Shown piece by piece: positions 42,599-54,299 of a stretch of DNA of 64,000 nt. The translations under genes were made by a program, and so were the position numbers. Positions within the stretch are counted from its first letter, which is position 1. Each line of letters begins with the position of its first letter. This DNA is from Diplolepis rosae (taxonomy: Eukaryota > Arthropoda > Insecta > Hymenoptera > Diplolepididae): NCBI GenBank assembly GCA_030998225.1, contig JAPYXD010000450.1:1116001-1180000 (forward strand), given 5' to 3'. The notes under the pieces are model-generated. The model saw nothing but the letters and a program-made list of their open reading frames with translations, made no database searches and was not told the origin of the DNA.

Positions 42599-43287
42599 CT
42601 AATTCAATTTGCCAATGTAACGTTCGCTATTGATCGTCTTACCTTTTTCATGGTAGTCGATGAAAAAAACTCCATGAGCATCCCAAAATACTGAGGCCAT
42701 AAACTTACCGGCCGACATTTGCGTTTTTGGTCGCTTTGGACGCTTCTCACCGACTGCAGTCCACTCTGATGACGACCGCTTTGACTCCGGAGTGTAGTGA
42801 TGGATCCAGGTTTCGTCCATTGTCACATACCGACGTAAAAAATTCGGTTGATTTCGGCGAAACAACTCCAAACAGCGCTCGGAATCAACGACACGTTGTT
42901 GTTTTTGATCCATCGTGAGCAAACGCGGCACCCACTTTGACAAAAGCTTCCTCATAAACAAATGTTCATGCAAAATAGCGTACACACTGCCGTATGATAT
43001 CTTTAAGGTGTCAGCTATCTCACGCAATTTTAATTCACGGTTTTCGAAAATGATTTGGTGGATTTTTTTATGGCTTCCGGTGTAACTACCTCATTTGGCC
43101 GGCCGGAGCGTTCAGCATCTTCAGTGTCTGTGCGACCACGTTTAAACTCAGCTTACCACCGAAAAATGGTTGTTTTTGATGGAGCAGCGTCCCCGTAGCA
43201 CTTTTCAAGCCATTGCTGAGCTTGCACTGTGTTTTTTTCCATCAAAAAGCAATGGTAAATCAACACACGAAATTGTTTCGAATCCAT
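42599..43287 (-). pseudogene. mariner transposase, 3'-truncated
   Basis: ATG at 43287 (MDSKQFRV). Seen: the N-terminal HTH region with an in-frame TAA at 43153-43155, the second HTH (LREIADTLKISYGSVYAIL), then VTMDETWIHHYTPESK with the first catalytic Asp and MASVFWDAHGVFFIDY with the start of the second block. The frame ends at SERYIGKLN, so the second and third catalytic Asp are missing. A different mariner lineage from the one at 4975-6214. Confidence 0.9.
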
Positions 43288-43456
43288 TGTTTTGAGAATA
43301 TCAAGACTAGCGTCATTTAAATCACTGTAACTCGTAGACCAAACATCAGAATGTCATGAAATTTTGACAGGTATCTTTTGAAGGCTGGTACTCATGAAAA
43401 ATCATACAGAACTTTTGTTGGCAACGCCGTCTATGTGTCAGTCCCGGGACTGACAC
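43288..43456 (-). mobile_element. 5' end of the truncated mariner
   Basis: Untranslated 5' part of the mariner. A related stretch occurs inverted near 48405-48470 (TGTCAAAATTTCATG and CTGATGTTTAGT). It ends in a 22-bp perfect palindrome (43435-43456, centre TCCCGGGA), the probable terminal-repeat end. Confidence 0.65.
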
Positions 43457-44149
43457 GTGTTACATGGTGATAGTAAGTAAAAATGTTCTCATTTAACGTT
43501 TTAGTGGCTTATATGCATAGACTTTTCAATGAAAAAAGGAAATGCTTTATACAAAGGCAAAATTTTCTTACTGATGCAGTTGATCAAATTTATAAGCCCG
43601 AAACATGTTTTAATTAATATCTTGATTTAAATCTGCAAAGATTTATTGAACTTAAATTTCACTAAGAATTTTCCAAGAATTTCACATAATCTCAAAAATG
43701 TTTATATTAGGCGAATGTTTTTCAAATATTAATAAAATTCCATAGTCAATAAATGTTTAAAATTTCAAGTTAGGGTATTGATTGGAAATTTAGTATCTTT
43801 GTTAGTTAACTATTTTGATCAGAAAATTCTTCATTTTCGTAGATTTTTTCAATTGTTTAATTAAAAATTGATGCACAGGCCACAAAAACGTGAGGTGAAA
43901 ATTTTGAATCATCAGCTACAATTTCTAGGCAACAGAGATTTTAATTGGATTGTGGTAGGGCCCTAGCTGTTTTGCCCTCTCAGTAATCAGGAGCTGATAG
44001 GAAAAACTAGTGAGAGCCTTAATTAATATGAATTTCTATTAAACTCCTTTCCACACCACCGATGAGGCACGTTTTTTACATTTTCATCATGGATGAGAAG
44101 ATATTAGTTTCATGTGAATGAAAAGTAGACCATTTTTTGTGTTTTTGAA
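43457..44149. other. AT-rich DNA
   Basis: No gene or repeat recognised. Confidence 0.4.
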
Positions 44150-44800
44150 AAAATCAAAAATTCCAATACTAGTTTTCGATAGTGCTCATAAATCTCTAGT
44201 AATTATCTTCATAAAATTTTTCGATTAAACCAAAATTAAAAATGTTACATCATATTAAAACTTGAAAAAAGTCAATATCAAAATTCCATTTTCCAGTTAA
44301 ATTATACGATGTACGAAAAAAAGTTATGGTACAAAATTATTTTCTACATAAAGATCTACAAATTTTTACTGCAACATTTTTTCATAAGATGTATATTTTT
44401 CTCTTTAATTTAAAAATATACTGTTGAAAAACCAAAGTTCAATTATTTTTAACAATAATATGTGAAATACGAAAAAAGCTAAGAATGCAAAGTTATTCGT
44501 TTCAAAAAGATCTACAATTTTTGTCTAACACAGTTTCTGATAAAACATATATTTTTCGTTTCAATTGCAAAAAATACGATTGAAATTTAAAAATTCCATT
44601 TTTTAGACAAAATATGTGAGATACGAAAAAACGTTTAGATGTAAAATTATTTGCCTAAATGGGGCCTACAAATTCTCATCAAGACACTTCTCGACAGGAT
44701 ATATATTTTATGTTTTGATTATAAGAAACACTATTGAAAAAATTCCATTTTTTAATCTAAATATGTGATATGTTTATCAAAAAGTTAGTAAATGGATGAT
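44150..44800. repeat. Satellite-like degenerate tandem, block A
   Basis: About five diverged units of roughly 125 bp, each with an AAATTCCATTTTNNAG part, a TATGTGAGATACGAAAAA part and AGATCTACAAATTTT. A matching block lies in direct orientation at 46810-47480. Confidence 0.75.
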
Positions 44801-45082
44801 AATAGATGTCTTTTACCAAGATATTAAACATGATAGATAAAATCAAACAAACAAATTTTTGGAAGTGCAGGGGTTTGAACTCGCATATGCTGCATATCAG
44901 CCAATTATATGGACCATTCTAATACGATCGTTTTTAATACTATATAATTAGAATTAACGTTTCCTGCGTGTCATAAAATTTCTTTGTAGAACTATAGAGC
45001 TTTCAAAAATCAGAGTTACGAAAACGATTGAAAAGTTTATCTAAAATATTTTATATTTGTATATAATATAACGATACCCACG

Positions 45083-45272
45083 TTCTAATATGTCGTATCC
45101 CACAAAATTTGAGAAATTGACTTTTTTTGAAAAGTGGATTAATAATAATGTTCTACAGCTTGTATTAAAATCTTGTGAGTCAAATTGTTTATTTAATATT
45201 TTTAAATAAATATTCTAATATGTCGTATCCCACATGCCGATTTTCACGAATTCTAATATGTCGTATCCCACA
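45083..45272 (+). repeat. Three copies of TTCTAATATGTCGTATCCCA
   Basis: Exact copies at 45083, 45213 and 45251, each continuing CA. The motif is related in inverse to the TGTGAGATACGA part of the satellite units, so they may be decayed units. Confidence 0.7.
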
Positions 45273-46809
45273 TCCATTGGTTAAGTCAGCGCCAGCGATG
45301 TGACAGTCAATTTTTATTTTGTGATTAGTCTTAAGTTTATTTTGAGAAATTATTTAATAAAATGAGTAAGAAGGTAATTACAAATAATATTTTTACAACT
45401 CCCATTAAATCTAGAGCATCCGCTGAAACCTCTGTTTGTAGGTCGATTAAAAAGAACTAAAAGTAAATGGCAACAATTACAGGCATTAAAAAAAGTGTTG
45501 CTGAGAGATACACACTGCTTCTATGATAATATAAAATATATTGATGATACTGCCTCTGCTTCTAACCAATCTCCATCAATAAAAAATTTGGGAGCCGAGA
45601 GTAAAAATATAGTTAAAAACCTGAAGATAATGATATTAATTATTAAAATAATTGTGATAATACCAGACGAAAGAGGACAAGAAATTTTCAACAATCTCAG
45701 CAAGAAAATGTTCCTGAAGTAAAAAAAAAAAAATTAAGAGTACTTAAAATGAAAAAAAAAAAATTTTTTAAGCAATCTTAAAGATAGTAAAAATAAAATG
45801 TATCAATAATGTTATAAGGTAAATGTACTAGTCCTCGGACATGTGCCAGAGTCCGGACAAAGTCAATCGTTTCCGACTTTTGTTAAATGAATAATTAATA
45901 AATTTTACTGAATTTTTTTTTTTTTAAGTAAGCTGTAGTTAAGAAGTAAAGATGACACGAAACATTTTGTTTTCTTGAGCAATAGTTTAAAAAAAAATCA
46001 ATATTGTGTAAGTCGATGTCAATTATTTCTCAGAAAATATTATGCGCTTACTGTTTTCGTTAGAAACAGATTGAATTTCATAAGGAAATATACACTTAAA
46101 TTTTTACGATATGAAAGAAGTAATGCATGTATACTTTGTAAAAATGAATTTCGCATACAATGTATTTATTTTTTTGAAGATTTTATTATTCTTATTTTAA
46201 TAAATAAACAATCCGGACACTGGATCACGTAACATGCCAATGTGCCAGTCCTCCGACAAAATCACCAAGACTAGCGCCGCAACCTTTTTGTGTTGTGCCA
46301 GTCGCCGTCAATCAAAAAGTTATTGACTTTTTATGCTGTAATAGTATATTATGTGCCTAGGTGCATAATGAGAGTTATTACGCGACGAGCGACAATCCTC
46401 GCAGGAGATTAAAGCCGAGGCGCGATCAGTGCTGTGAGCATTTTAAGCGAGTCTCGTAATTACCCAAATTGTGTGCATTGGCACATATTCTATTTTATGT
46501 GACTTCGGCGCATATACGAGTTTTTATGCGTACACTCGAATCCAATCTGAAAAGGTCAAAATTGCCGTGATTATCGCCCATCTCACTTGACATTCCGTGA
46601 ATACTTCCGGCTATTTTGAATTTCTCGAATTTGTGTAGTAGTAGCGTATTGTAATAGACGCATGCGCAGTTCAAATGTACAATGCTTTGTCAGTACGGTG
46701 CCAACGCTGTACGAAGGAGAAGAAGAATAAGAAGAAGATTACGCTCCGCTGTGTCGTAATAGGCGCATGCGTAGTTCAATTTTACATTAGATTCCTCTGT
46801 ATCCTAATA
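45273..46809. other. Mixed repeats, no gene supported
   Basis: A small frame at 45495-45722 has no domain. GTGCCAG/CCGGACAAA-type segments near 45845 and 46245 resemble each other. An imperfect direct repeat of GTAATAGRCGCATGCGNAGTTCAA lies near 46650 and 46755. Confidence 0.4.
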
Positions 46810-47480
46810 CACCACTTTTGTGTTTTTGAAAATCATTTTTTGAAAAAATCAAAAATTTCAATACTGGTTTTAGATAGTGCTCATAAATCTCTAAAAATTA
46901 TCCTGACAACATTTTTTGATTAAATCAAAATTAGAAATATTACAGCATATTCAAATTCGAAAAAAGTGAATATCAAAATTCCATTTTCCAGTTAAATTAT
47001 ACGAGATACGAAAAAACGTTATGATACAATATTATTGAATAAATAAAGTCCTACAAATTTGAATTGTAACATTTTTTCATAAGATGCATATTTTTCTTTT
47101 TAATTAAAAAAAAACTATTACAAATCCAAAATTCAATTTTTTAACAATAATATGTAAAATAAAAAAAAAACGTGAGAATACAAAGTTGTTAGTTTCAAAA
47201 AGATCTACAAGTTTTGTCTTACACAGTTTCTGATAAAACATATATTTTTCGTTTCAATTCCAAAAAATACGATTGAAATTCAAAAATTCCATTTTTTAGA
47301 CAAAATATGTGAGATATGGAGAAATTTCTCGACAGGATGTATATTTTAATTTTTTGATTTTTAATATTGAAAAAATTCGATTTTTTTCACCAAAATATGT
47401 GAGATACGATGTAAGCGTTGTTCTGCAAAATCGTTTCCTTAAATAAAGTCTACGATTGTTTTTCCTTTTTGAGATATTTG
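46810..47480. repeat. Satellite-like degenerate tandem, block B
   Basis: Direct relative of block A with the same starting phase (ATTTCAATACTGGTTTTAGATAG) and unit structure. Confidence 0.75.
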
Positions 47481-47550
47481 AAAGAAAATAAATAAATTAT
47501 TTTAATCATGTAATTTATTAAAAAGTTACAAAAATGCATATAGAAAATCG

Positions 47551-47862
47551 AGCGCGAAGCGCGAGTGTCATGATGAGAATGTATTCCTTAAGGCCGATAG
47601 AGTCTTAAGTAAATTGAATTTCCTGTTTCACTTAATCTGAAAAAGAAACTTAGTGAATTTGAGAAAATGACTAATTTACATCATCTTTAATATTATTAAG
47701 TTGGTTTGAGCTTCAGTATTAAATTATAAGAAATAAACTTAAACGTATGCGAAGAGCACAAGACCGAGGGCGAAGCGCGAGGTTCAGAAAGAACGGAGCG
47801 CGAAGCGCGACGATCGAATCGCGCGCCCTAGGCGCACTCAAATTTGCGAGCGAAGCGGGCAG
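47551..47862. repeat. GCGCGAAGCGCGA motif cluster
   Basis: AGCGCGAAGCGCGA at 47551-47564, GGCGAAGCGCGAGG near 47769, GAGCGCGAAGCGCGACG near 47796 and GCGAGCGAAGCGGGC near 47846. Strongly GC-rich, near-palindromic units inside AT-rich DNA. Confidence 0.7.
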
Positions 47863-48280
47863 ATTTTTTATACTACAACTGAACCAAAGTGAAATATACC
47901 GAATATTGTTTGAAATGCTGTAAGCGGTGCTGGCTTGGTGCGTTTATCATAGAAAGTCCCCGGAAAGGCATGTATAAAACGGATATTCAATTCCTCCCGG
48001 CACATGTCAAATGCACGCTTCCAAATTGTTGTGGGTTATATAAATATAAATATTGGAGTATTAGCCATTTTTATATTTCACGAAACCTAACTAACAAAAA
48101 AATTCATGCATTTTCCATCTAGTGGTGATGTAAAATCGAAATTAGGTTGGGACCAAGAAGACTATAGACAGGAGGGTCAACAGGCTCGCTGTAGTAAACG
48201 CATTATTGGATGAAGATTTGTGTCAAACGCAAGAAGAACAAAACGATGGACAATACTTCGGATAAGACATAAGGTTCCGT
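47863..48280. other. No gene supported
   Basis: A 77-codon frame at 47889-48122 has no recognisable domain. Confidence 0.35.
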
Positions 48281-48482
48281 TCTTTTACAATATGTACTCA
48301 ATTTTTGAAAAAAAAACGGCGGAAGCTTATTTGTACACCTGATATATGGCACCACTATTGACAAAACCATATGATTTTTAGGAAGTAACACCCTTCAAAC
48401 GATATGTGTCAAAATTTCATGTCAATCTGATGTTTAGTTTACATGTTATAGTAGTTTTAGTGACGTTACTTATGTAAGTCGT
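48281..48482 (+). mobile_element. mariner 5' end fragment
   Basis: Resembles 43320-43400 in inverted orientation (GTGTCAAAATTTCATGTCAA and CTGATGTTTAGT). No transposase frame remains here. Confidence 0.5.
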
Positions 48483-49471
48483 TGAGAATGGTTAATGATA
48501 TAAAATATATTTATTAACGATAAAATTATAATGAGTAAGCACCATGGAAATGGAAATTGAATTGTATTGTTGAAGTACCCTTGTAATTACCCTGAGTTGT
48601 AACTTGCTTGGTGACGAAATGAGTCCAGTAGAGCGAAAGTAGTAACTTGAGTCCTCACTTGTAATCTTTGAGATAGATGTTGTCAGATAGGAAATTCGTA
48701 GTCCAGTTGGTTGATATAGTTGATTCTTTGATCCCAGTTTCAAAGAGAATTTGGAATGCGATTCCTCTTCACTTTTAAAGTCGTTGAACTCAGCGTCGAA
48801 TTAGAAGTGGTTTAGCTAGCGGTAAAAATCTGGTGAAGCTGGATTAGACTGGACTGAACTCGCGGTGTAGAGATAATGGCACTGGACTGGATTCGCGTTG
48901 GTAACATTGTAGAAATCGGATGTCGACTAACTGACTGAACTGAACTCTATTGGAACTTTCGCTTATTATAGGCCTTTGAAAGGTCACCTGTGGTCGGAGT
49001 AAAAAGCAAGGTGTACCACCTTTTCCATATTTGGTATTGAAGCTTAAGATCGGATGAGTTGCCTTCTCTGATGACTCACGCTCTGATGAATGTCACAGCC
49101 AAATATATCAATTCTATTTGAATCTGCTTTTCAATTTTAACAAAAATGTCAACTATGCTGGGAGTAAAAACAAGGTTTTTACAAGGATTTTTTACAATTT
49201 TTACAACAAGGAGTAAAAACAACTTTTCCATACTTGGTATTTCTCCGATGACTCATGCTCCGATGAAATTTATTACCTTGCATTAATGTCACAGCCAAAT
49301 ATATCAATTCTATTTGAATCTGCCTTTCGATTTTAACGATCTTCTTATTTCTTATAAGATCTTGTTGTATCTTGAGTCGATATAATCACGGATATGGTAA
49401 CGTTGCCTTGATCCCTTCATTGGTATCTTATTTGTTTGTTACTCGTAGCGGTAGAGTCACAGGACGTGACA
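48483..49471 (-). repeat. Probable 3' LTR of another retroelement
   Basis: On the minus strand it starts TGTCACGTCCTGTGACTC, preceded by a polypurine tract, and ends with AATAAATATATTTT...TTCTCA; TG...CA ends, 989 bp. An internal direct duplication occurs (AAATATATCAATTCTATTTG at 49102 and 49298). No partner LTR is in the window; the internal region to the right is cut off by the next LTR at 50103. Confidence 0.55.
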
Positions 49472-49485
49472 CCTCCCCCTTAATT
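49472..49485 (-). promoter_or_regulatory. Polypurine tract
   Basis: AATTAAGGGGGAGG on the minus strand, directly before the LTR start at 49471. Confidence 0.6.
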
Positions 49486-50102
49486 CGAACGCGGGCAGTT
49501 AACGATCCGCGATCGAAATTTCGGTAGAAGAATACATTTTCTATCCAAGATGCTTACTCAATCAAGAACATATTTTTAATTCAATTTAACAATTTATAAC
49601 ATAAAAATTTCGTTTATACATAATTATAGGAATTAACATTTTAAATAATTTTTGTGAATTAAACATTTATAATAAGTTTTACATAAATGCATAGTAATAA
49701 CACAGGATACAATTCTGGAAATATTACAATCGTTGATTACATATGTTTCAGTGGTAACTAGGTAATTTGGCAATTTTTTTTTTTGATTGATAATAACTAT
49801 TTAAACTTACAACATGATGATTGTTGATGAAAAGAAGATTAAAAATTTCAAAATTTTATCGATTAGATATAAAATACTAAAGAGTAATTTCCAAGAATTA
49901 CGATCGCTGATGTATACATTAGTAAAAAGAGAATTTGATATATATAATAATAATAATAGGGATTTAAAAATTTCAGGATCGTAGATTACATATATGAAAT
50001 AATAGACGTTGTAACTTGTTACATTGAAGAGAAAAACCTTGGTTAAATCTGAAATTGATTTCTTCAAAACATGGCATTGTTATTGCTTATTATTACTTGT
50101 AA
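49486..50102. other. AT-rich remnant between two LTRs
   Basis: Could be internal sequence of the element whose LTR ends at 49471. No frame with a known domain. Confidence 0.4.
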
Positions 50103-51927
50103 TGCTATATTAATATTCGATATATAGCACCTCTTCGGCACCAAGCTTCCACCAGTAATTTTCTCTAAAATTTGAGAAACTCAAATTCAGGAGTAACGAC
50201 AGCCAAAGCTAGTTTTGCGGGCGCCAGACCGACTAGGTCAACTCAATCTAAATACCCAAAAGGGTTAAAGTGACAGGTCTAGGGGGGGGGGGGGATTCCT
50301 GGTAAAAACTTGATGTACCGGCAAAATAGGCTAGCCTAGCTCGAGTCGGTAGAGTAGGGGAGGTCCCTCAACTGAAGGTCACGGGAAAGGTTTCTTACCT
50401 ATAAAGAGGATAGATAAGCTCGAAGTTGTTATAAAATACATGGACAATTTATTAAATCTTTAACAACAGCTTTCAAACCCGACAATGTTTCGCATCTAAT
50501 CTAGATTATCTACGGGGGGCTATACAGAACAAATTGGGGGGGGGGGTCGAAAAACCCGTGAAGTTAGGCCACTCTGTCCGGTACTATGGGACTGGGTCGA
50601 GAATTCGTCAAAAGTACAAACAGAGGGGGGGGGGGGGAGTCGTAAGAGTCGAAATAAAATTATATATCACAGTCAATCAATTATCACAACAGATCAAATA
50701 TTACAATAAATTAAATATTATATGAAGGCCCAATCCAGAAATCCAACTAGCCACGTGTGACCATCAAAGAGGAACAAGAAGAATGGGCTTTACCCAATGG
50801 GCACTAACCGTCTCGGCTCGGGAAAACGATCCCGGGCACGAGCGAGGTTATGCAATTAAATGTTAACAACAAAGAAAGGGGGGGTTGTCACGTACGGTGG
50901 GATTTCTGGTTAGAGTAACAAAAAATATATAGAGGAAAACCTCACCTCACCAAAATCCCTAAAGTTCAACTAAACTTCACGACAAAACTGGAACGCGACA
51001 CTTATTCCCTGGTGCACGATCCTGAATCCTCGGAGGCCGCCGACAGACTAGGACGATGCTGTCGCTAGCCGGTGGCTCGTGCCTTGCGGTTACCTCTCCT
51101 ACCGCTGGTTCCTCGCGCTAATTGGCTGGTGGCGCGCCGCTATGGTGTCGAAGCTCAGACGTATGTCAGGGACGTATTGAAGTGGAGTCTGCAGTACCCC
51201 AACGTCCTTATTCCCTTCCCTGATTTCTGGTTTGTCGATCTGGGCCATCAGCAGATGTTGCTCCACTCTCTTTCCCCTCCGTTGACATCCATATTAATAA
51301 TCATAATTCTGGGGACTCCCTTGCTCATCCATAATACGAGGAGTCTTGCTGGGATCCAATAAAAAGGGGTGGCATGTCACGGGCCTGGGCTATAGGGGCC
51401 TCTCAAGTAGAACTGGAGGTCGAGACTGGAATTGCCCATGACTCAGTATACGTAGTTCCACAACAGGTGAAGGAGTCGTCCAGGATCCTTGTGGCAGAAA
51501 ACGCAGCGAAAGTCCTGGGGGCATCTTCGTAGGGTACCCAGTACATTGGTTGACGGCGGTGGCGATGGTTCGAAACAAGGCGGTAAATTTGAAAGCACCA
51601 GACTCAGCAATGTGCAGCAAAATTGGGATCGTTTTGGGCTAGGCAACAGCAAACGTCCTAAATAGGTCTTCATATTCCTTCCAGATCCCTCGTTGTCCAG
51701 AAGTATCCTCGGTGGTTTTACATAAATAAATAATACACAAAAATATGGCAATAAATCCTTAAAATACAAACAACAAAAATAGCCCGTAGTCCCGAGTACC
51801 GTGCAGCCTCTGAAGAAACCTTCAAATTTTCCAAGAAAAATCAAAACGCATAATGCAAAACCTTGAAGTTAATTCGATTTAATACATTTAATAAGAATTG
51901 TGAGTTGCAAAATTTTGCAACATCACA
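50103..51927 (-). repeat. 3' LTR of the second gypsy element
   Basis: 1825 bp. On the minus strand it starts TGTGATGTTGCAAAATTTTG, preceded by a G-rich polypurine tract, and ends AATATAGCA. Several G runs of 10 or more lie on the plus strand (near 50282, 50537 and 50623). Moderately diverged from the right LTR. Confidence 0.88.
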
Positions 51928-51943
51928 ACACCCCCCTCCCCGG
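51928..51943 (-). promoter_or_regulatory. Polypurine tract of the second gypsy element
   Basis: CCGGGGAGGGGGGTGT on the minus strand, immediately before the LTR start. Confidence 0.75.
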
Positions 51944-53259
51944 AAAGGACCGTACCCGGTCTTTAACCGAAGGTGGGTGAAACGTTATCAAAACGAAATG
52001 TAAATTCTTAATCTATATTCTTTATCTTTATTCCTCAATGAATCTAGGTCAGTAAGGCCTCCACGCAACCCACCAGAAATCCACCAGCATACTTTACGGC
52101 ACGGAACTCCTGGACTGGACCTTGTGGTTGGTAAGCATAAATTATCAATCCCAATACAAATCATGCTAATAACAACAAAAACTCCTGAATAAAGGTGGCT
52201 GAATTCAATACTGAAAGAAATAGGAAACTTTAAGTAGGAGACACAATAATTAAACTCGCGGGGTCGACAATGCTTCAAATAGGGGACACAATAATTAAGT
52301 TCACAGGGTCGACAATGCTTCAAATAGGGGTCACAATAATTAAGCTCACGGGGTGGCTCCTTCTTAGCTTGCGTTATTAAATATATATTCAAAATTTTCC
52401 TACCACTAGTGGTATTTTAAACTACGGTAAACACGGGGTTTCTATAATCAGACTATCAATATTATCACAAGTACGTTATACTATACTCAGTCTCATGATC
52501 ACAGTTAATCCTAGTAAATGAACATGGCAAAACGATAAAAAAAAAGGTTAAAGTTCATTTTTGAGCTACAACGTGGTTCGTCCAAAATTAATTGACATGG
52601 CATATTCAGTCTTAACGTTAACATTATCACAGTTACAGGTTTCAACGTAGCTAGCAAAATTTACAGTTCTATAACTTTAAAGATTCAAAATATGCTTAGA
52701 AGAAGGCAATTTAGAAGTAAAATAGTAAGTGGGGGCGTGCAAAAGGGTCGGAAGGAGACGAAGAAAATTAAGGAGGTTGTAAGGTTCTAGGGCTCAAAGG
52801 GGTGACCGAAAATTAAATCATAGGGGAAAGTCGAAATGTCTATGAATTTATTGCGAGTTCGAAACTGGGCGACGCGTCAATTCTCACGTAAATCTCACTT
52901 TATGCAGGCTCGATATGGCGTGATTCGGAATAAAAAATTCTAAGTGTGGATTAGATAGGCGTCGATACTGGAGTATTACCAATAGTGGAAATTTACAGAT
53001 GGATGGGGCCGGTATTTAAGAGGGAGTTGCTATATTAGAGCGTGAGACGGAAAATACGGAACAAGGGCAAATTAAGAGAGACGATATTAAAACATATTCC
53101 AATAATACCAAACAATTTTTACTTTGAAGTCGGATAGGATCGATAATGGTCAATTGGGACAATATGACGGTACTCGGAAGAAAATTCAAAAAAAAAAGAA
53201 AGAACTAGATCAATAAAAGAACAATGGTAATAAAAAGAAATAATTGAAGGAGGTACTTA
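51944..53259 (-). other. 3' non-coding part of the second gypsy element
   Basis: No domain-bearing frame. It contains the 45-bp tandem at 52235-52362. The rest is AT-rich and unrecognised. Confidence 0.5.
52235..52362 (-). repeat. 45-bp tandem repeat encoding a 15-residue unit
   Basis: Nearly three units starting at 52235, 52280 and 52325. The minus frame 52392-51988 reads through them as repeated ELNYCVPYLKHCRP-like units. Frame-preserving length, but there is no other evidence that this is translated. Confidence 0.8.
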
Positions 53260-54240
53260 CAAACTATTCGCAGAAGAAAAAAAATTCGGGATAGCGGTGG
53301 CCTGGGGCGTCGCAATTCAAACAGCCCGCGCGTATATCACGTAGGAGCTCCTCCAAGACCTGCGGATCTAGATTCGCTGGGGGCTCCACCTTAATTTCCA
53401 ATAGGGAGGGTGGAGGGTGTCTAGTGGGGGTCGTTGGTCTGTCGGGTGCGGGGGGTCGGAAGAACTTGTATCTCAAAATGGGATGCTCGTCGGGAGCTAC
53501 AAGGGGACTATGGCTAACGCTGATCTCCGTTCCAGGGTCGGCGTTAAGGAGTTCGGCGGTTAACTCGCGCAAAAGAGAATCTACGGGGGACGTTTGGGTG
53601 GAACGGGAGTGCGTCGGTGTGGTGGTGGAGGTTTCGATGGATCGGAAGTGCGGTGGTGTGGGGGTGGAGGTTTGGACGGATCGGAATAGTCTTCGGGGAT
53701 TCATAGGGGTTTGGGTAGCGGCAGACGTAAGGATAAGTCAGGAGTGGTTTGAACTCCGCACGAGACCGCTGTCCCGGGATGAGGCAGCGCTGACAAAAGA
53801 AGCTGGTGTTGGTCGAGGTGTCCCTGGTCCTTCAACTCCTCGCGGCAGTAGCTGAGGAGCTCATCAGCCGCGGAAACGTCGCGAATTGAGTAAGGCGTCG
53901 GTTCCACTTCTGCTTACGATTCCGCTTCCTCTTCAGTGGTTTTAGCCTCTAGGAGGGTCTCGAAGAGTCAGGGGTGTCGGCCATCTATCTTGGAGATCAC
54001 TCGGCGATAGGGCCTAAGATAGCGCCAGCCGGGGTGTTGTTCGGCAAGCTCGTCGTCGCGTTCGCTCTACTCGTCGGCGATTTCCTCCCCCTCTCGTTCC
54101 TCCTTGAGCTGGTTCTTGAGCTCTTTATTCTGGTGTAAGGCCTTCTGTAACCTCAACAACTACTCGTCATTAAGACCCTGTAATTGGTTCGATATCACCG
54201 CCTTAGGGTCGGTAACGGGGGTTCCTTTAGTGGTCGACAT
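53260..54240 (-). pseudogene. CCHC-bearing ORF downstream of integrase
   Basis: ATG at 54240 (MSTTKGTPVTD); the frame has four in-frame stops before 53907, stays open to about 53701, then continues in another frame (53704-53264). Seen: a Glu/Arg-rich helical start, a Pro/Thr/Ser-rich middle with repeated STQT-like elements, and a knuckle-like C-L-N-C-D-A-P-G-H near the end. The composition is Gag-like, yet it sits in the env position. It may be a misplaced Gag or a distinct third ORF. Confidence 0.5.
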
Positions 54241-54299
54241 GGCCACGGTCGTCGGAGAATGAGTGGGGTCAATATTTACCTTAAATATTAATTAAATAA

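Noticed and set aside
45083..45272. CRISPR-like array
   Set aside because: Only three units with uneven spacing, in a eukaryotic repeat context, no cas genes.
46675..46923. 82-codon ORF in the satellite region
   Set aside because: Runs into satellite units with no domain; Lys/Ile/Phe-rich as expected for AT-rich repeats.
51072..51362. ORFs within the 1.8-kb LTRs (also 51443-51844, 62399-62680 and 62761-63162)
   Set aside because: They recur in both LTR copies because the LTRs are homologous, carry no domain, and are not expected to be coding.
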